A DNA stretch of 64,000 nucleotides from Platerodrilus igneus (lineage: Eukaryota; Arthropoda; Insecta; Coleoptera; Lycidae): positions 5,828,501 through 5,892,500 of the forward strand of contig JARFIW010000170.1 of assembly GCA_036346225.1 (NCBI GenBank), written 5' to 3'. Shown here in pieces: positions 34,917 to 46,097 of the stretch; position 1 is the stretch's first letter, and every line of letters starts with the position of its first letter. Under the pieces are notes generated by a model. It was not told the origin of the DNA. It searched no databases and was given only the letters and a program-made list of their open reading frames with translations. A program made the translations under genes and the position numbers.

Positions 34917-34920
<4 letters not shown>
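34067..34920. other. Non-coding stretch, possible upstream region
   Basis: No supported gene. A plus-strand ATG at 34103 runs to a strong donor GTAAGT at 34192 and is discussed as a finding. Near 34575-34715 the motif AGCTTTAGCT / AGCTTTTGCT recurs in both orientations, possibly the remains of a small inverted-repeat element. Confidence 0.35.

Positions 34921-34966
<46 letters not shown>
34921..34966. repeat. (TA)n tract at the 3' end of copy D/G
   Basis: About 46 bp of TA. The right flank is AATTGCCGTGTAACCC, the family's terminal motif. Confidence 0.95.
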
Positions 34967-34969
<3 letters not shown>

Positions 34970-37900
34970 TGCCGTGTAACCCTGTATGAATCGTGCCCCA
35001 AGAATTGGGCGTCATAAATTGCCGTGTAACTTCGCTCTAGCTCTCAAAAAAAAACATTCGAGAATTTATTTAATTTACCAAAAATCGTCATAAATTTCAC
35101 AAAAAGGAAAATTTACAAAAAAAAATAATTTCTTACCCTTGTAACAAAATTTTTTGTTACGTTAAATATCTCTAAAGAAAAATATTACTAGCTGTTGTTA
35201 TTTTACGAAATTGTCATTTAGCGTGAAATCGTTCAATAATTTAATGTACTATAAGGAAGAACACCTCTTTCCGTTTGCATTGTTTTCACCTATAGGGAGT
35301 ATTTAATGGGGACTCCTATACTTTCGATATCCGTGGATACCTTGAACGTAACTTGAATTACATACGCTACAGGCGTTCTGACGTCCACTAGTGCAATTGT
35401 TAAACACAACGCATGCGCGAAAAGCGACGCGATTGTTAGGGTGTTGGCAAAGAAGGAACACAGCCATCTTGCAAGCAACTACGTGTACGTAGACTTCATT
35501 TTTGAAGATGGGAAGCTTTGCTTGTAAGTGGGAGCTAAGAATAGCTCTAGGATAGTGAAAGGGCTTTTGGTTGCCGCGTGGAGGCTTCACGAAGGAGCTC
35601 TCGTGAAAGCTGCCCAGACAACTTAGAGCAACAGTTACGACACGTGGTGAGGAGGTCCATTATTGCACATTTAAGACACACGCTTGACAATGGAATTAGA
35701 ATTTGGTGGTGTATTGTGAAATTGATTATTTTAAAGCTGTCCGAAGGATTGTAACTAATACAGGCATGTTTTGTATCTTTCTGAATTTCAAGGGGATGGA
35801 ATGCTATGTGTCTTAGTTCATCTATTAAGTTCGTCAGCATCGCCGTTGTATAATTAAAACGAAATCAATCAGGTACTTATAAAACTATTTACTGAAAATT
35901 AATTTTACGTACTAAGTACGGTTAAAGCTCTGATTTAACATTTACTAAATCATAAGAAACTTTTGTTAAAGAATGTAAATTTCAAGTTTGTTTGCAAAAT
36001 GTATTCATGCTCAAATCTCACGTAAAAATCAGTTTGAAAATTATACCCTAGAAATTTGATAGGTCAAATACTTTTTGTTCAGAACTAAATTTTTTATAAG
36101 AGAAATTTTTGAACCTTTAGATAATTTAAAAGTTGTTATTCAAAGCACGTATATAATGCACATGTTAATTGATAAAAATATGTATAAAATCCACCTTTGA
36201 TTGAAAGATGTTTTCTTGTAATATGTTGTGATTAGTAGAATACCTAAGCTGCTTCTAACATATGTTGAACTGACTTTTTTAATTTCATGCTTAAGCCATA
36301 TGAACTGTTTATGTAACAAGTTCTTTAGATAAATTTTGTAAGCCAGAACAGATCTGTTTTATGGATGTTTAAGAACCCAGACTGTATTAAATAATTTATA
36401 AATGCTAAGACCTCTCCATGTAGAGAAGCAAATTCAGAGATTTTTGAAACTTACCTTATGTAGATTATTTCGATTATAGAGAAACACATTAAGAAATTTT
36501 TGAAACTTATTATATATTGATTATTAATTTTTTTTGTAAATAATTTTTGCAACAAAAGAGAATTACACTTAAATTAAATTTTGAATTAATACCTTCGTCT
36601 TTTTATTTCACTAATTAAAATTAGCATTGTCTAAATTAGATCAGCAAAATTTTGAGTGTAGAAAAAGTTGATACAGTACCAGGTAATAGAAACGGAACAA
36701 GTAATGTCCAGTAGAGTATTTTTTTTATAGGTAAGGTGTTATTGAGATTTTAAATTCAGGCCAATCGATCTATAAAGGTCGAAATATTTTGTTGTTGTAA
36801 GGCACAAACAGTGTCTTATATATTATTTTTTTTGTGTGACATTCTCTTGCAGGTCCGACATCGCAGAAGCTGGAGCAGAGGTCCTAGAGGTTTTCAGCGG
36901 TATTGTTTATTGTAATTTGTATGTTTTTTGGTAATCAATATATCCTATAGGTTTCTGCGTCTTCCTGTAGGATACTTTAGTTTTGTTTATTGTCTATATA
37001 GATGCAGTGGCGTCCATTTACGTTTTTTTTGTTCTCGTTTGTAGTTGAGCCCACCCTATATCCACGCCCAAACTCATTGCTCACCCTTGGGGTAATTCCC
37101 AGACTAAGCCGCGAATATAGTAAAGCTCGTGGGTCCACCGAGGTTTTGTTCACTAATTGACTCACTCCATTAGAGAAAAGTTTTACTAAATACATTTCAC
37201 TGGTGCCCACTATAGATACGTTTCACCCTAACTTCGTGCTTCATCACTCTAGTTGATTTCTTCAACAGCTCCCAGGCTAGCTCAGTTGGGCCTCCTCTTG
37301 GATACCTAGATTTACTATTATACTCTTTATCGTTCACGCACACTCTCAATAAAACCACAAAACAATACAACAATCGTACAATATTTATTTACCACTATTT
37401 ACAAATAATAATTTCAAGATTATTTACATTTCGGTGCTCAAGTTACACCTCAATAAATTCTATCTTTGTAAAGTCCAGAATTTTAAATTGAAATGTCAAA
37501 CACGTTGAATGTAACAGGAGTAAATGGGCCCTGAATAATACCTTATTTTTCTTTTCTATTTATAATTATTTCTAATTAGTACACTCTGGAGTATGGTGAG
37601 CTCTTGATAACCCATTTTATTTTATTAATGTATGCTTTTTACTTTAAATACTCTTACTACAAACACAAAAAACCCATGTACTCTTAACAATAAAATTTTA
37701 AATTCATGAGGAATATTAATAAGCTTTATATACACCTTTAGATTTATATTGAAATACCATCATCAAAGTTAGTTATACGTATTATTTTCAATACGCAAAA
37801 TAATGCAAAATACCATCAAAGTGCACTCTTACACATCACAATAATTTTTATAGTTTATAAAAAACAGCAAATTCTAATGCGTTACCTGGAATTTCTTGAA

Positions 37901-38267
37901 GATCCCTACTCCGTTGACGATGAAGTTAAGTTCCTGCACCCTCGGTCTCGTGGTTCTGCTCTGCTTGCCGCCTCCAGCTATTTATAGATGAACACTATCT
38001 AAGTTCATGCTCTTACGCGTAGTTAGACGTTATAACCCTTTCAATTAAACTCAATTAAATTAATTAATAATTTGCATTGGCTTATACAATTTATTTTCTT
38101 TACGAACCTAACTAAATTTTAATCCCAAACTATAAAATTTTGGTAATGCTTGTTACTTTAAATTAACTAAATGAAATAAATTTCGCACGTAAATTATGGT
38201 TGTTTCCTCTATACAGGGTGTTTGAAATTGCCTTGTTCATACCTAAATTTAACCCTTTAAAACCACT

Positions 38268-38270
<3 letters not shown>
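34967..38270 (-). mobile_element. TA-tract element, copy D/G (largest)
   Basis: A 3.3-kb minus-strand copy. The 5' end (ATTGTAGTGGTTTTAAAGGG on the minus strand) is at 38270 and CTATACAGGGTGTTT at 38207-38220. The TATA box is at 37979-37986, the donor-like site at 37882-37888, the GAGCTCACCATACTCCAG block near 37600, CCCATTTACTCC near 37530, AATAAA near 37385 and the GAGCTAGCC exon-like block near 37280. The 3' end has ATAAATTGCCGTGTAAC twice (34964 and 35017), framing a hairpin GCCCCAA-GAA-TTGGGC. After the exon-like block it differs from A and C: a 77-codon minus frame (37210-36977) follows, without recognisable motifs. Treating D and G as one element is inference from orientation and spacing. 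Confidence 0.6.
37979..37986 (-). promoter_or_regulatory. TATA-like box of copy D/G
   Basis: TATAAATA on the minus strand, about 97 bp upstream of the CAGGTAA donor-like site at 37888-37882. It matches the boxes in copies A and C exactly. Confidence 0.45.

Positions 38271-38308
<38 letters not shown>
38271..38308. repeat. (TA)n tract at the 5' end of copy D/G
   Basis: About 38 bp of TA dinucleotides, followed by further A/T-only sequence. Confidence 0.95.
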
Positions 38309-38314
<6 letters not shown>

Positions 38315-38835
38315 ATTAATATAATTAATTTATATATTATTATTTTATTAATTATTATTATATATATATTATAATTATTATTAATTATTATTAATTTATA
38401 TAATTAATTAATATAATATAATTTTTGATTATGATGTAAACTTCTTTATATTTAATTTTTACTCCATTTTACTCCATTTAATATATAATTAATATTATTT
38501 TTATTTTTAAATTTAATTATACCATATCCTTAGCTATACATACATATTCACATGGCAGTGAAGTTTCCTTTTAAATATTTTAACACAATTTTATGATATA
38601 CAAGCACCAGCAGTTTACTTCATTGGCACATACTTTTCAAAATTACTTTATGAAATCATCATCACCCAAGTTGAAATCTTAAAACTTCATTTTCTCTTAA
38701 ATTATCATTTTATATATCTTTAACAAGTAACTACCCTCACCATCTCCTTCATCAATCATTTTACGAACTAGAAGTCTATATCTGAGTGGTCCTTCAGTGC
38801 ATCAAGGTTCAATTTCATATATATCACATAATATC

Positions 38836-38838
<3 letters not shown>
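38309..38838 (-). other. A/T-only sequence, perhaps a small TA-tract family member
   Basis: The first ~110 bp are almost purely A and T (TAATTA/TATATT runs). The right end, read on the minus strand, is ATTGTGATATTATGTGATA beside the next TA tract, which fits the family's 5' terminus. No gene. Confidence 0.35.
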
Positions 38839-38899
<61 letters not shown>

Positions 38900-38900
38900 T
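38839..38900. repeat. (TA)n tract at the 3' end of copy F
   Basis: About 60 bp of TA with one phase slip near 38870. The right flank ATTGCTGTGATACTCGC is the family's 3' terminus on the minus strand. Confidence 0.95.
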
Positions 38901-40111
38901 GCTGTGATACTCGCAGCCCCTACGCTTGGGCAGCCCATATTTATGCTGTGATTTATTTTTTTATTACCCAAGCTCTTGTAAAAATGTTAATTTATAAATT
39001 TCTTTGCTTCGACTAGCTGATTCAATTAAATAAAGCAATTCTACAATACACAGTATAATGATTAAATATTTACAACCTTTTTGAATATTTTCTCCCTTTT
39101 TAAATTATTATTATATCTGCCAGATTTTTAGAAAATGAAGCCAGCAAAACGAGCTTTTTATTACATTTAGGGGCCTTTTGAAACGTTTCAAGATGTCTAT
39201 TGCCTTTCATAAATTTATTCAAGAAACCCCAGTTTGTTGACTCTTACATTTCGGAATTATTATTGAGATAAAAACAGTTTATAGAAATAAATCATATCAA
39301 AATATCTTACCTGAAGTGGTTTAGTAGGTGCTCTGCATCCCCAAGAATTTTCGTGTGTAGTCTGAATGTTCTGAGTTTAATTTGAAGTCGACATCCAACC
39401 AAATTGTGACTGCCCAGTTTTAAAATATACTAACTCGTTGTTCAATTGTCATCATATTTATATGACCGGCCCCTTTTGTTTGCGATTCGTTGACTCCACG
39501 TGCTGGGCGACATCAAGTGTCTTATCTCTTGTTATTTTGGGAAACTTTACCAATTGTATAGTTCAATTGCATAAAGCGATGCTCAATTTGTCACGTAATT
39601 TATTATTATACCTCACATTTACTTCAGAAATCCCAGGAATCTTCGTTCATTAAAGCACGTACTATTGTTGTTGGCTTTATTCTAATCTGAATGAAATAAA
39701 TTTAGTGTTTGTTTATTTCCTAGTTAAATTGGATTTTTGAACAAATGTCATACTTTTATATCACGTACGCTTTTCAAATAATGCATAATTTCTGCCTGCG
39801 TTTATGATGATATATTAACGCACTTTTTGAACATTTTTCTAGCTAATTCATACAGGTTTTCCATTGATTTAATTTCAATGCGTTTCGTTACATTTTTAAA
39901 TTCTTATCTTTGCTCGTAGCTACTCTTGGATATGAGTTTTAATCGCTTGTACTGCTATATACAGTGTGCTCTCAACTAATAATGTTTATAATGACCTATT
40001 TACTCTTCTAATATCTGTAATTATGTGCTTTTGTTACTTGGAAGTTTCTTTTGTTTATTCTACGACCCCTATGAGTTAACCTGCCCCTAAATTAACCCTA
40101 TAATTACAGCA
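38901..40111 (-). mobile_element. TA-tract element, copy F (short)
   Basis: A 1.2-kb minus-strand copy with both ends. The 3' end shows TGCTGTGAT twice (38898 and 38943) framing a GCCCC-TACGC-TTGGGC hairpin. The 5' end, ATTGCTGTAATTATAGGG on the minus strand, is beside a short TA run at 40111. CTATATACAGTGTG is at 39955-39968, a TATA-like box near 39455-39463 and the donor-like TTACCTG (plus strand) at 39307-39313. No coding sequence is supported; a 71-codon plus-strand frame at 39438 is chance. Confidence 0.6.
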
Positions 40112-40151
40112 ATATATATGTTTACGATAATGTGTGGAAACCGTTAATGTC

Positions 40152-40250
40152 CACATTACCTAGGTAGTGTGTATTACCTGGACCACTCAGTTAAAGTGCG
40201 AAATCTCCTACATAATCACACTCTCCTACACATTACCTAGGTAATGTGTA
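40152..40250. repeat. Paired palindromes around CACATTACCTAGGTAATGTG
   Basis: A perfect 24-bp palindrome at 40227-40250 (core ACATTACCTAGGTAATGT) and a near copy with one mismatch at 40152-40171 lie 75 bp apart. They could be terminal or subterminal repeats of a small element, or binding sites for a dimeric protein. Confidence 0.85.
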
Positions 40251-40537
40251 CAATAACAGCATGCCTCCAGATAAACTGCGAAATCATAATTATATAGTTA
40301 GAGCGAGATTCAAAATGGAGCTTCCTGTTCGCCCTTGCTTCCCACTTCTCACCTTTACGTACGGCTTTGTGTCGTCAGTCCCATGACATGCTCATCTAGG
40401 TCCTCAGTATTTGTTTGCATTGCATTTGAGTACATCGCGTTGGCGTAGTGCTCGAGTCCTTTTTCTTTTGAAACATTGACTTGACTATTAGTTTGGCATT
40501 CCTGTTTGTATCAGTGCGCTAAAACATTACGGTCACA

Positions 40538-41485
40538 ATGCAAGCAACTAGTCGAGACCAGGTAGGCATGAGAGACAAATTCAACGCGTTAGTTCTGAGT
40601 AAAGACTCGAAATATAACAGTGTTTTACTAATGAAGCATTGATATTGCGTAATAATGGATGATGTGAACCGTATTAAAACTACAGAAAAGAAAGAAGCGT
40701 CTCGGGATAAACGGATCATCAAACGGTACGATCTACTGACTTCACAAGGTTGTGATAAACTTATCGAACTTTAACTGAAAATCAAAAGGACGTTAAGCTA
40801 TTTGTTCACACAGATGAGTTGTTTGACTTATCATATTCAACACATTTATCAATCGGTCATGGTCGAAGGGACAGGATGGTAAAGGAAAGAAATAAGCGTT
40901 ACAAAAACATACCCCAGGCCCATATAAAATTGTATCTAAGTTTATACGAGCTTGTCAAAAAAAACATAAAAACGAAAAAAAAGCAATTGTTGTAAAACAA
41001 ATGATATCCTCTCATTTTAACAGCAGATGCTAGATTGATCAAATTGACTATCAATCTCAGCCCGACGGAGAACTTAAATTTGTCATTGTATACCAAGACC
41101 ACTCGACAAAATTTGTGGTTTTGAAACCCTGGACATCTAAGCGTGCTGACGAAGTAGCATATAATGTACTAAACATTTTTCTTCTCCTGGGGGATCCATG
41201 TATTTTACAATCTGACAATGGACGCGAGTTTTACAATCAAGTATTGGAAAGCCTAAAAGCAATGTAGCCAGAACTAAAAATAATTCATGGCAAGCCAAAG
41301 CATAGCCAAAGTCAGGGCAGTGTCGAACCAGCAAACCAAAATATCGAGAATATGATCACTATCTGGATGACTGACAACAAGACTGATAAGTGGAGCGAGA
41401 GAATAAAATTTGTACAATTCATGAAGAATCGGGCTTACTATTCTAGAATCAAACGTAGTCCTTATGACGCGATGTTGGCTGTCCC
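40538..41485 (+). pseudogene. KRBA2-like integrase-domain protein, 5' part
   Basis: Fragments of an integrase-core protein of the type annotated in animal genomes as KRAB-A domain-containing protein 2-like. Visible are an HTHLSIGHGRRDRM zinc-binding-like region (about 40840-40880), a core with IDYQSQPDGELKF (about 41045), ILQSDNGREF (second Asp, about 41210) and SQGSVEPANQNIENM (Glu, about 41310), then FMKNRAYYSRIKRSPYDAM. Stops occur near 40640, in place of Gln near 41030, and in place of Trp near 41265; there are several frame changes. A LINE interrupts it near 41490 and the rest continues at 46098. Confidence 0.8.
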
Positions 41486-41503
41486 TCGTCCGAACTCAGG
41501 TGT

Positions 41504-42364
41504 GTGGAGTTAAAAAAGAGATCTCTTCAGTTCCATTGCAGAAATTGCTTGGCTAAGAGTGATGATGGTTCCTCTGACTTATTAAAGGGAATCTTGGAGT
41601 CTAAATTTGAGGAGGTCATGAATGATTTGAAGATGCGTTTTGATAACTTCAAGTCTGAATTTATGCAGATTGCCACTGACAAGCTTTCTAGTGTTTCAGT
41701 TAAAGCAGAAGCACCAATAAGTACTACCTTTGCTAGTGTTGTGTCTAAGTCACTACATCAATCTGTTATAATTAAACCTAAAGATAACAATCAGAAAAAT
41801 ACTACAACTAAATTGGATGTTGTCAATAACGTTAATCCTGTTACAGCTAACATCAAAATCAATACCGTAAAGCAAATTCAAAATGGGGGCCTGATTGTTA
41901 GATGTAACGATGCTGAAAATGCTGATAAACTACTAAAAATTGCCGGTGAGAAACTTTCTTCAAACTATAAGGTTCAACTGCTAAGGAAGGCTCTTCCTAG
42001 AGTTAGAATTTCAGGCTTGTCCCAGAAATTTACAACTAACATTCTCGCAGATTATATAGTAAAACAAAACACTGACACCTTCTCTGCTTCAATAAATATA
42101 ACTATATTAAAAGTAGATCCTATAAAAAACAAAGAACATAAGTATCAAGCATTACTACAATTAGATAATGTTACCTACAGCAAAATATTGGAGGCTGGGC
42201 ACATTATCATTGGCCTAGATGTCTGCAGAGTTTTCGATGCAGTCGAAATTACTAGATGCTTCAAATGTAATGGATATAATCATACCGCTCAATTGTGTAA
42301 ACGTGAGCTTTCAAAAATTGCAAGGCAGACAAATCCGAGTTCTGCTGTATTAACTGTAAATTAG
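41504..42364 (+). pseudogene. LINE ORF1 (gag-like), truncated both ends
   Basis: A 286-codon frame. It opens within a cysteine-rich finger (FHCRNCL), has a coiled-coil-like stretch (residues about 30-60), an RRM-like region and a CCHC knuckle, CFKCNGYNHTAQLC (about 42260-42300). It stops early at 42362, and upstream sequence is lost. The product would bind the element's RNA. The neighbouring ORF2 confirms the assignment. Confidence 0.75.
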
Positions 42365-42544
42365 TTAATGTGAAATCTGGTAAAGACACCGACATTTGTC
42401 ATGCTGTTTGGGATCACGATTCTTGTTCGGTCTACAAAGAATCAGTGGCTAAACTTAAAGCTGATTTATTTGGTATATATACACATGCAAACTCATAGCA
42501 ACTACAGTCAACACAGCAATTACAGAAATCACAGCAACCTTTCA

Positions 42545-45500
42545 CTCACCTACAAATTTGCCACATCAATATTCGATCGCTCATTCCAAAATTTGATGAA
42601 TTCTGTGAGTTTGTTTTAGGCACCAATTTCACCATTATCTCTATCTCTGAAACATGGCTACCGTTGGATTATCCTTCAACTTCAATAGTGATACCAGGAT
42701 ACTCGTTATTTAGAAAAGACAGACCACTTAGAGGGGGTGGTATTTGCTGCTTTGTTAAAAATACAATCAAGTGTAAAGTAATGGACCTCCAAAATCTCCA
42801 CACTGGCACATTGGAACAATTATGGCTAAAATTAACAATAAAAAAAAATAACTTACGCAGTAGGAACAATTTACAAACCTCCAACTAGTTCAATATCGTG
42901 CCTTCAGGAATTAGAGCATATTTTGGCAATACTTTATCCTGAAGTTGAACACATCATTTTAATGGGTGACATGAATATAGATCTTTTCAAAGAGAACAAT
43001 AACTCCAATTACCTAAAGTCTATCTTTAGATCATTTAATTTGACTCAAGTTATCAATCAGCCCACTAGAATAACATCATCAACTGCTACTCTCCTCGATC
43101 TGATTTGTGTGAGTGAAAACCTACAATACACTGGATCTGGCACTCAAGATGCCTGTCTTACCTCTGATCATCTTTTAGTATATTGCAGCCGGCGGCTCCG
43201 TGGCGTAGTGGTATGTGTGTGACTACTACGCCCAAGGTCCCGGTTCGAATCCCGACACGGTCCGCTCGAAAAATGTTAGGCGAGCATTTTTCTCAAAAAT
43301 ACACCCTTGTTCGGATGAGAGGTTAAATGGAGGTCCCGTGTGTGAGTGTTGTCACGCACGTTAAAGATCCCTACCTTGCTTGGAACAGCAAGGGTTCGGC
43401 AAAATTCCAAATTTTCCAGGTAAAAAAAACTCGCTTCCTGGCCAATGTAGTACCTTCGGGTGGAGCATTGGAAAATCACATGTAAAGTATATTGCAGCCT
43501 ATATATTCCACATAAACAACCTATTCCTAGCTCACACGCATTTCGTACTTATAAGTATTTCGACCATAAAAATTTTTCTGAAAATGGTACTTCTATCGAC
43601 TGGTCATACTGCTATAATCAAGATCCAGTTGATCTAAAATTATCATACTTTAATCAAGTGATTACTGCGCTTTTCGATATACACGCACCCATCTGTACAG
43701 CGAAACATTTTCGACCAAAGCCGGGATGGTTAACACATACATTAAAACAAATGATCAAGATAAAAGATGCAGCTCTTAGTAAATATAACAGAACTAGGAG
43801 AGTTTCGGACCGTACTTATTTCAAAGAGCTGAGAAACTATGTCACACAAGCAGTTAGGAATGAAAAGAAGGCATTCTATATTTACATGATTTCACTGTAT
43901 AAAATAACTCTAAACAGCTATGGAAGTTCTTTGAAAAGCCAACATACATCGAAAACCTAAAAATACAATTAATTTAAACAATGTAGATCCAGATTGTCTC
44001 AATCAACATTTTATAAATGATATTCCACTTACTCAAGTTGCAGAAAATACAATTAGATACTTTTCATTGCAGAAATTTCCATTAAAAACAGAGGAACTAA
44101 TATTTCACACGGTATCCTCGGATGATGTGATTAAAGCAGTTAATAAACAGTCATCGAATGCTACAGGCTTGGATGGGATCTCACTAAAATGCTAAAATTG
44201 ATTTTGCCGTTCTGCATTAATGTTTTACACACATTATTAATTCCATCCTAATTAGTTCAACGATGCCGGATCTATGGAAAAAATCTTTAATCACACCTAT
44301 ACCTAAGGTCAGTGTTGGGACATCTTATGAGGAACTTCGGCCAATAAACATTTTAGCAACCATCTCTAAGGTGGTTGAATACATAATATACATACAAATT
44401 ACCAACTTCATTGATAATAATGAAATACTACCACAAATCCAGTCGGGTTTTCGTGCTAAGCACAGTACTGCAACAGTCTTATGCAAAATTATGAATGACC
44501 TGGTTCAGAATATGGAAAACTCACAAACCACGTTAATGGTATACCTTGATTATAGCAAGGCCTTTGATGTAATAAATCATCGACTCTTAATTGCAAAGCT
44601 ATCCTACTATGGTTGGAGCTCATCTGCACTGCAACTTATGACTAGCTATTTATCTGGAAGAACTCAACAAGTAAAACTAAACCGAGTGGTCTCAAGTGAG
44701 TTACATGTAAGACAAGGAGTTCCGCAGGGGAGTATCCTTGGTCCACTGTTGTTTACTATTTTCACAGCAGATCTACCTACTGTGATAACTGGCAATTGTA
44801 AAATCCATATGTATGCCGACGACACCCAACTATATATACCTGGAGACCCGTATAATGCGAACCAGGTTATTTTAGAGATGAACAATAACTTAGAGGCAGT
44901 ACTCACCTGGACATCAAATAATGGTCTAACTTTGAACCCTAAAAAAACAATATGTCAGTGTATAGGATCTCCATATTTCTGTTCAGTGTTCAACAACTTA
45001 AACTCGGAAATAGTATTAAACAAATGTGTTATAGCATTCAGCTACAAAGCGAAAAACCTAGGCGTAATCTGTGATGGTAGTTTAAATTTCGAGAGTCACG
45101 TAAATAAGGTTCGCAGTATTACATACTTTAAACTGAAATCCATTTATAAATTCAAGATGATGCTTCCTTCGGAGATAAAGTGGAAATTGTGTCAAGCGCT
45201 TGTAATAAGCCACATTAATTATTGTAGCACTGTCTATTTTAGTTACCTCTCTGAAAAACTGAGGAACAAGCTTCAAATCATTCAGAATTGCTGTCTGAGA
45301 TTTGCTTATAATGTTCCCTATAGGAGCATGTGACTCAATTTATAATAGACTGGAAATCCTAAAATTAAAACCACACTGCGAGCTTTTGTTTGCAACTATG
45401 TTATTTAATATATACAAATCAGGTCAACCAGCTTACCTATATAGTCTGCTAAATGTAAGAACTTCTGCACACACTTGTAACCTGCGCAACAATAATCAAT

Positions 45501-45667
45501 TAACTATACCGCACTATAAGACATCTAAATTTAAGTGCTCATTTGAATTCAACAGTGCCTACATATTTAACAAATATGAACATCTCTTTCTATTAGTGGA
45601 TTCTGTTCCTGTATTTAAAAAACTTTTATTTAAAAAACATGAATTCTCAAAAACAATTGTAGTGTGA
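42545..45667 (+). pseudogene. LINE ORF2: endonuclease and reverse transcriptase
   Basis: Endonuclease: INIRSLIPKFDEF (about 42570), SISETWL (about 42645), LMGDMNIDLF (about 42960) and SDHLLVYC (about 43165), where the SINE splits it; it resumes at 43500. RT: ELRPINILATISK (about 44330), LDYSKAFDVINH (about 44545), RQGVPQGSILGPLLF (about 44710) and YADDTQLYI (about 44813), all intact between 44263 and 45333. A frameshift follows near 45320 and the C-terminus continues to 45667. Another frameshift lies in an A-run near 42845. The RT core itself has its catalytic residues. Confidence 0.85.
43191..43485 (+). mobile_element. tRNA-derived SINE, copy 4, with perfect target duplication
   Basis: The best-preserved SINE (295 bp). 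A box TGGCGTAGTGG (43201-43211), B box GGTTCGAATCC near 43242, body hairpin and full 3' end are all present. It is bounded by a perfect 14-bp duplication AGTATATTGCAGCC (43177-43190 and 43486-43499), so it inserted by target-primed reverse transcription into the LINE and is young relative to copies 1-3. Confidence 0.95.
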
Positions 45668-45781
45668 TGTGAATGTAATGCAATGTAAAGTAATGTAATG
45701 CAAATGGGATATGCGAACAACAGCTATGCTGACATGTTCCCATTTAAGTAGTTGTTGTAAGAGGTGGTTACAATTACTACT

Positions 45782-45784
45782 TAA

Positions 45785-45815
<31 letters not shown>

Positions 45816-45818
45816 AAG
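45782..45818 (+). repeat. (AAAT)n tail of the LINE
   Basis: About nine AAAT/TAAA units, the 3' tail used in reverse transcription of this LINE. Confidence 0.9.
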
Positions 45819-45838
45819 TTGTCCTATTCTCATCATTC

Positions 45839-46097
45839 ATACATTACATGTGATTTTTCAACGCTCCAACCGAAGGTACTACATTGGCCAGGAAGCGAGT
45901 TTTTCTTTACCTGGAAAATTTGGAATTTTGCCGAACCCTTGCTGCTCCAAGCAAGGTAGACATTTTTAACGTGCATGACAACACTCACACACGAGACCTC
46001 CATTTTACCTCTAATCCGAACGAGGGTGTATTTTTGTGAAAAATGCTCGCCTAACATTTTCAAGCGGACCGTGCCGGGTTACGAACCCGGGACTTTG
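45839..46097 (-). mobile_element. tRNA-derived SINE, copy 5
   Basis: Minus-strand SINE with the body hairpin and B-box region (plus-strand CCGGGTTACGAACCCGGG near 46073-46090); the outer A-box end is lost. It lies between the LINE tail and the second half of the KRBA2-like pseudogene. Confidence 0.88.

Larger units (their letters stand above)
41490..45820 (+). mobile_element. Jockey/CR1-superfamily LINE, 5'-truncated
   Basis: A plus-strand non-LTR element with an ORF1 (zinc knuckle) and an ORF2 (endonuclease plus RT), ending in a (AAAT)n tail at 45782-45818. It is inserted in the KRBA2-like pseudogene and itself carries a SINE (43191-43485) in its endonuclease region. The exact 5' junction and a target duplication were not found. 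Confidence 0.85.

Noticed and set aside
35303..35840. Overlapping minus-strand frames of 62-97 codons in copy D/G
   Set aside because: Overlap in different frames, no recognisable domain, and no counterpart in other copies.
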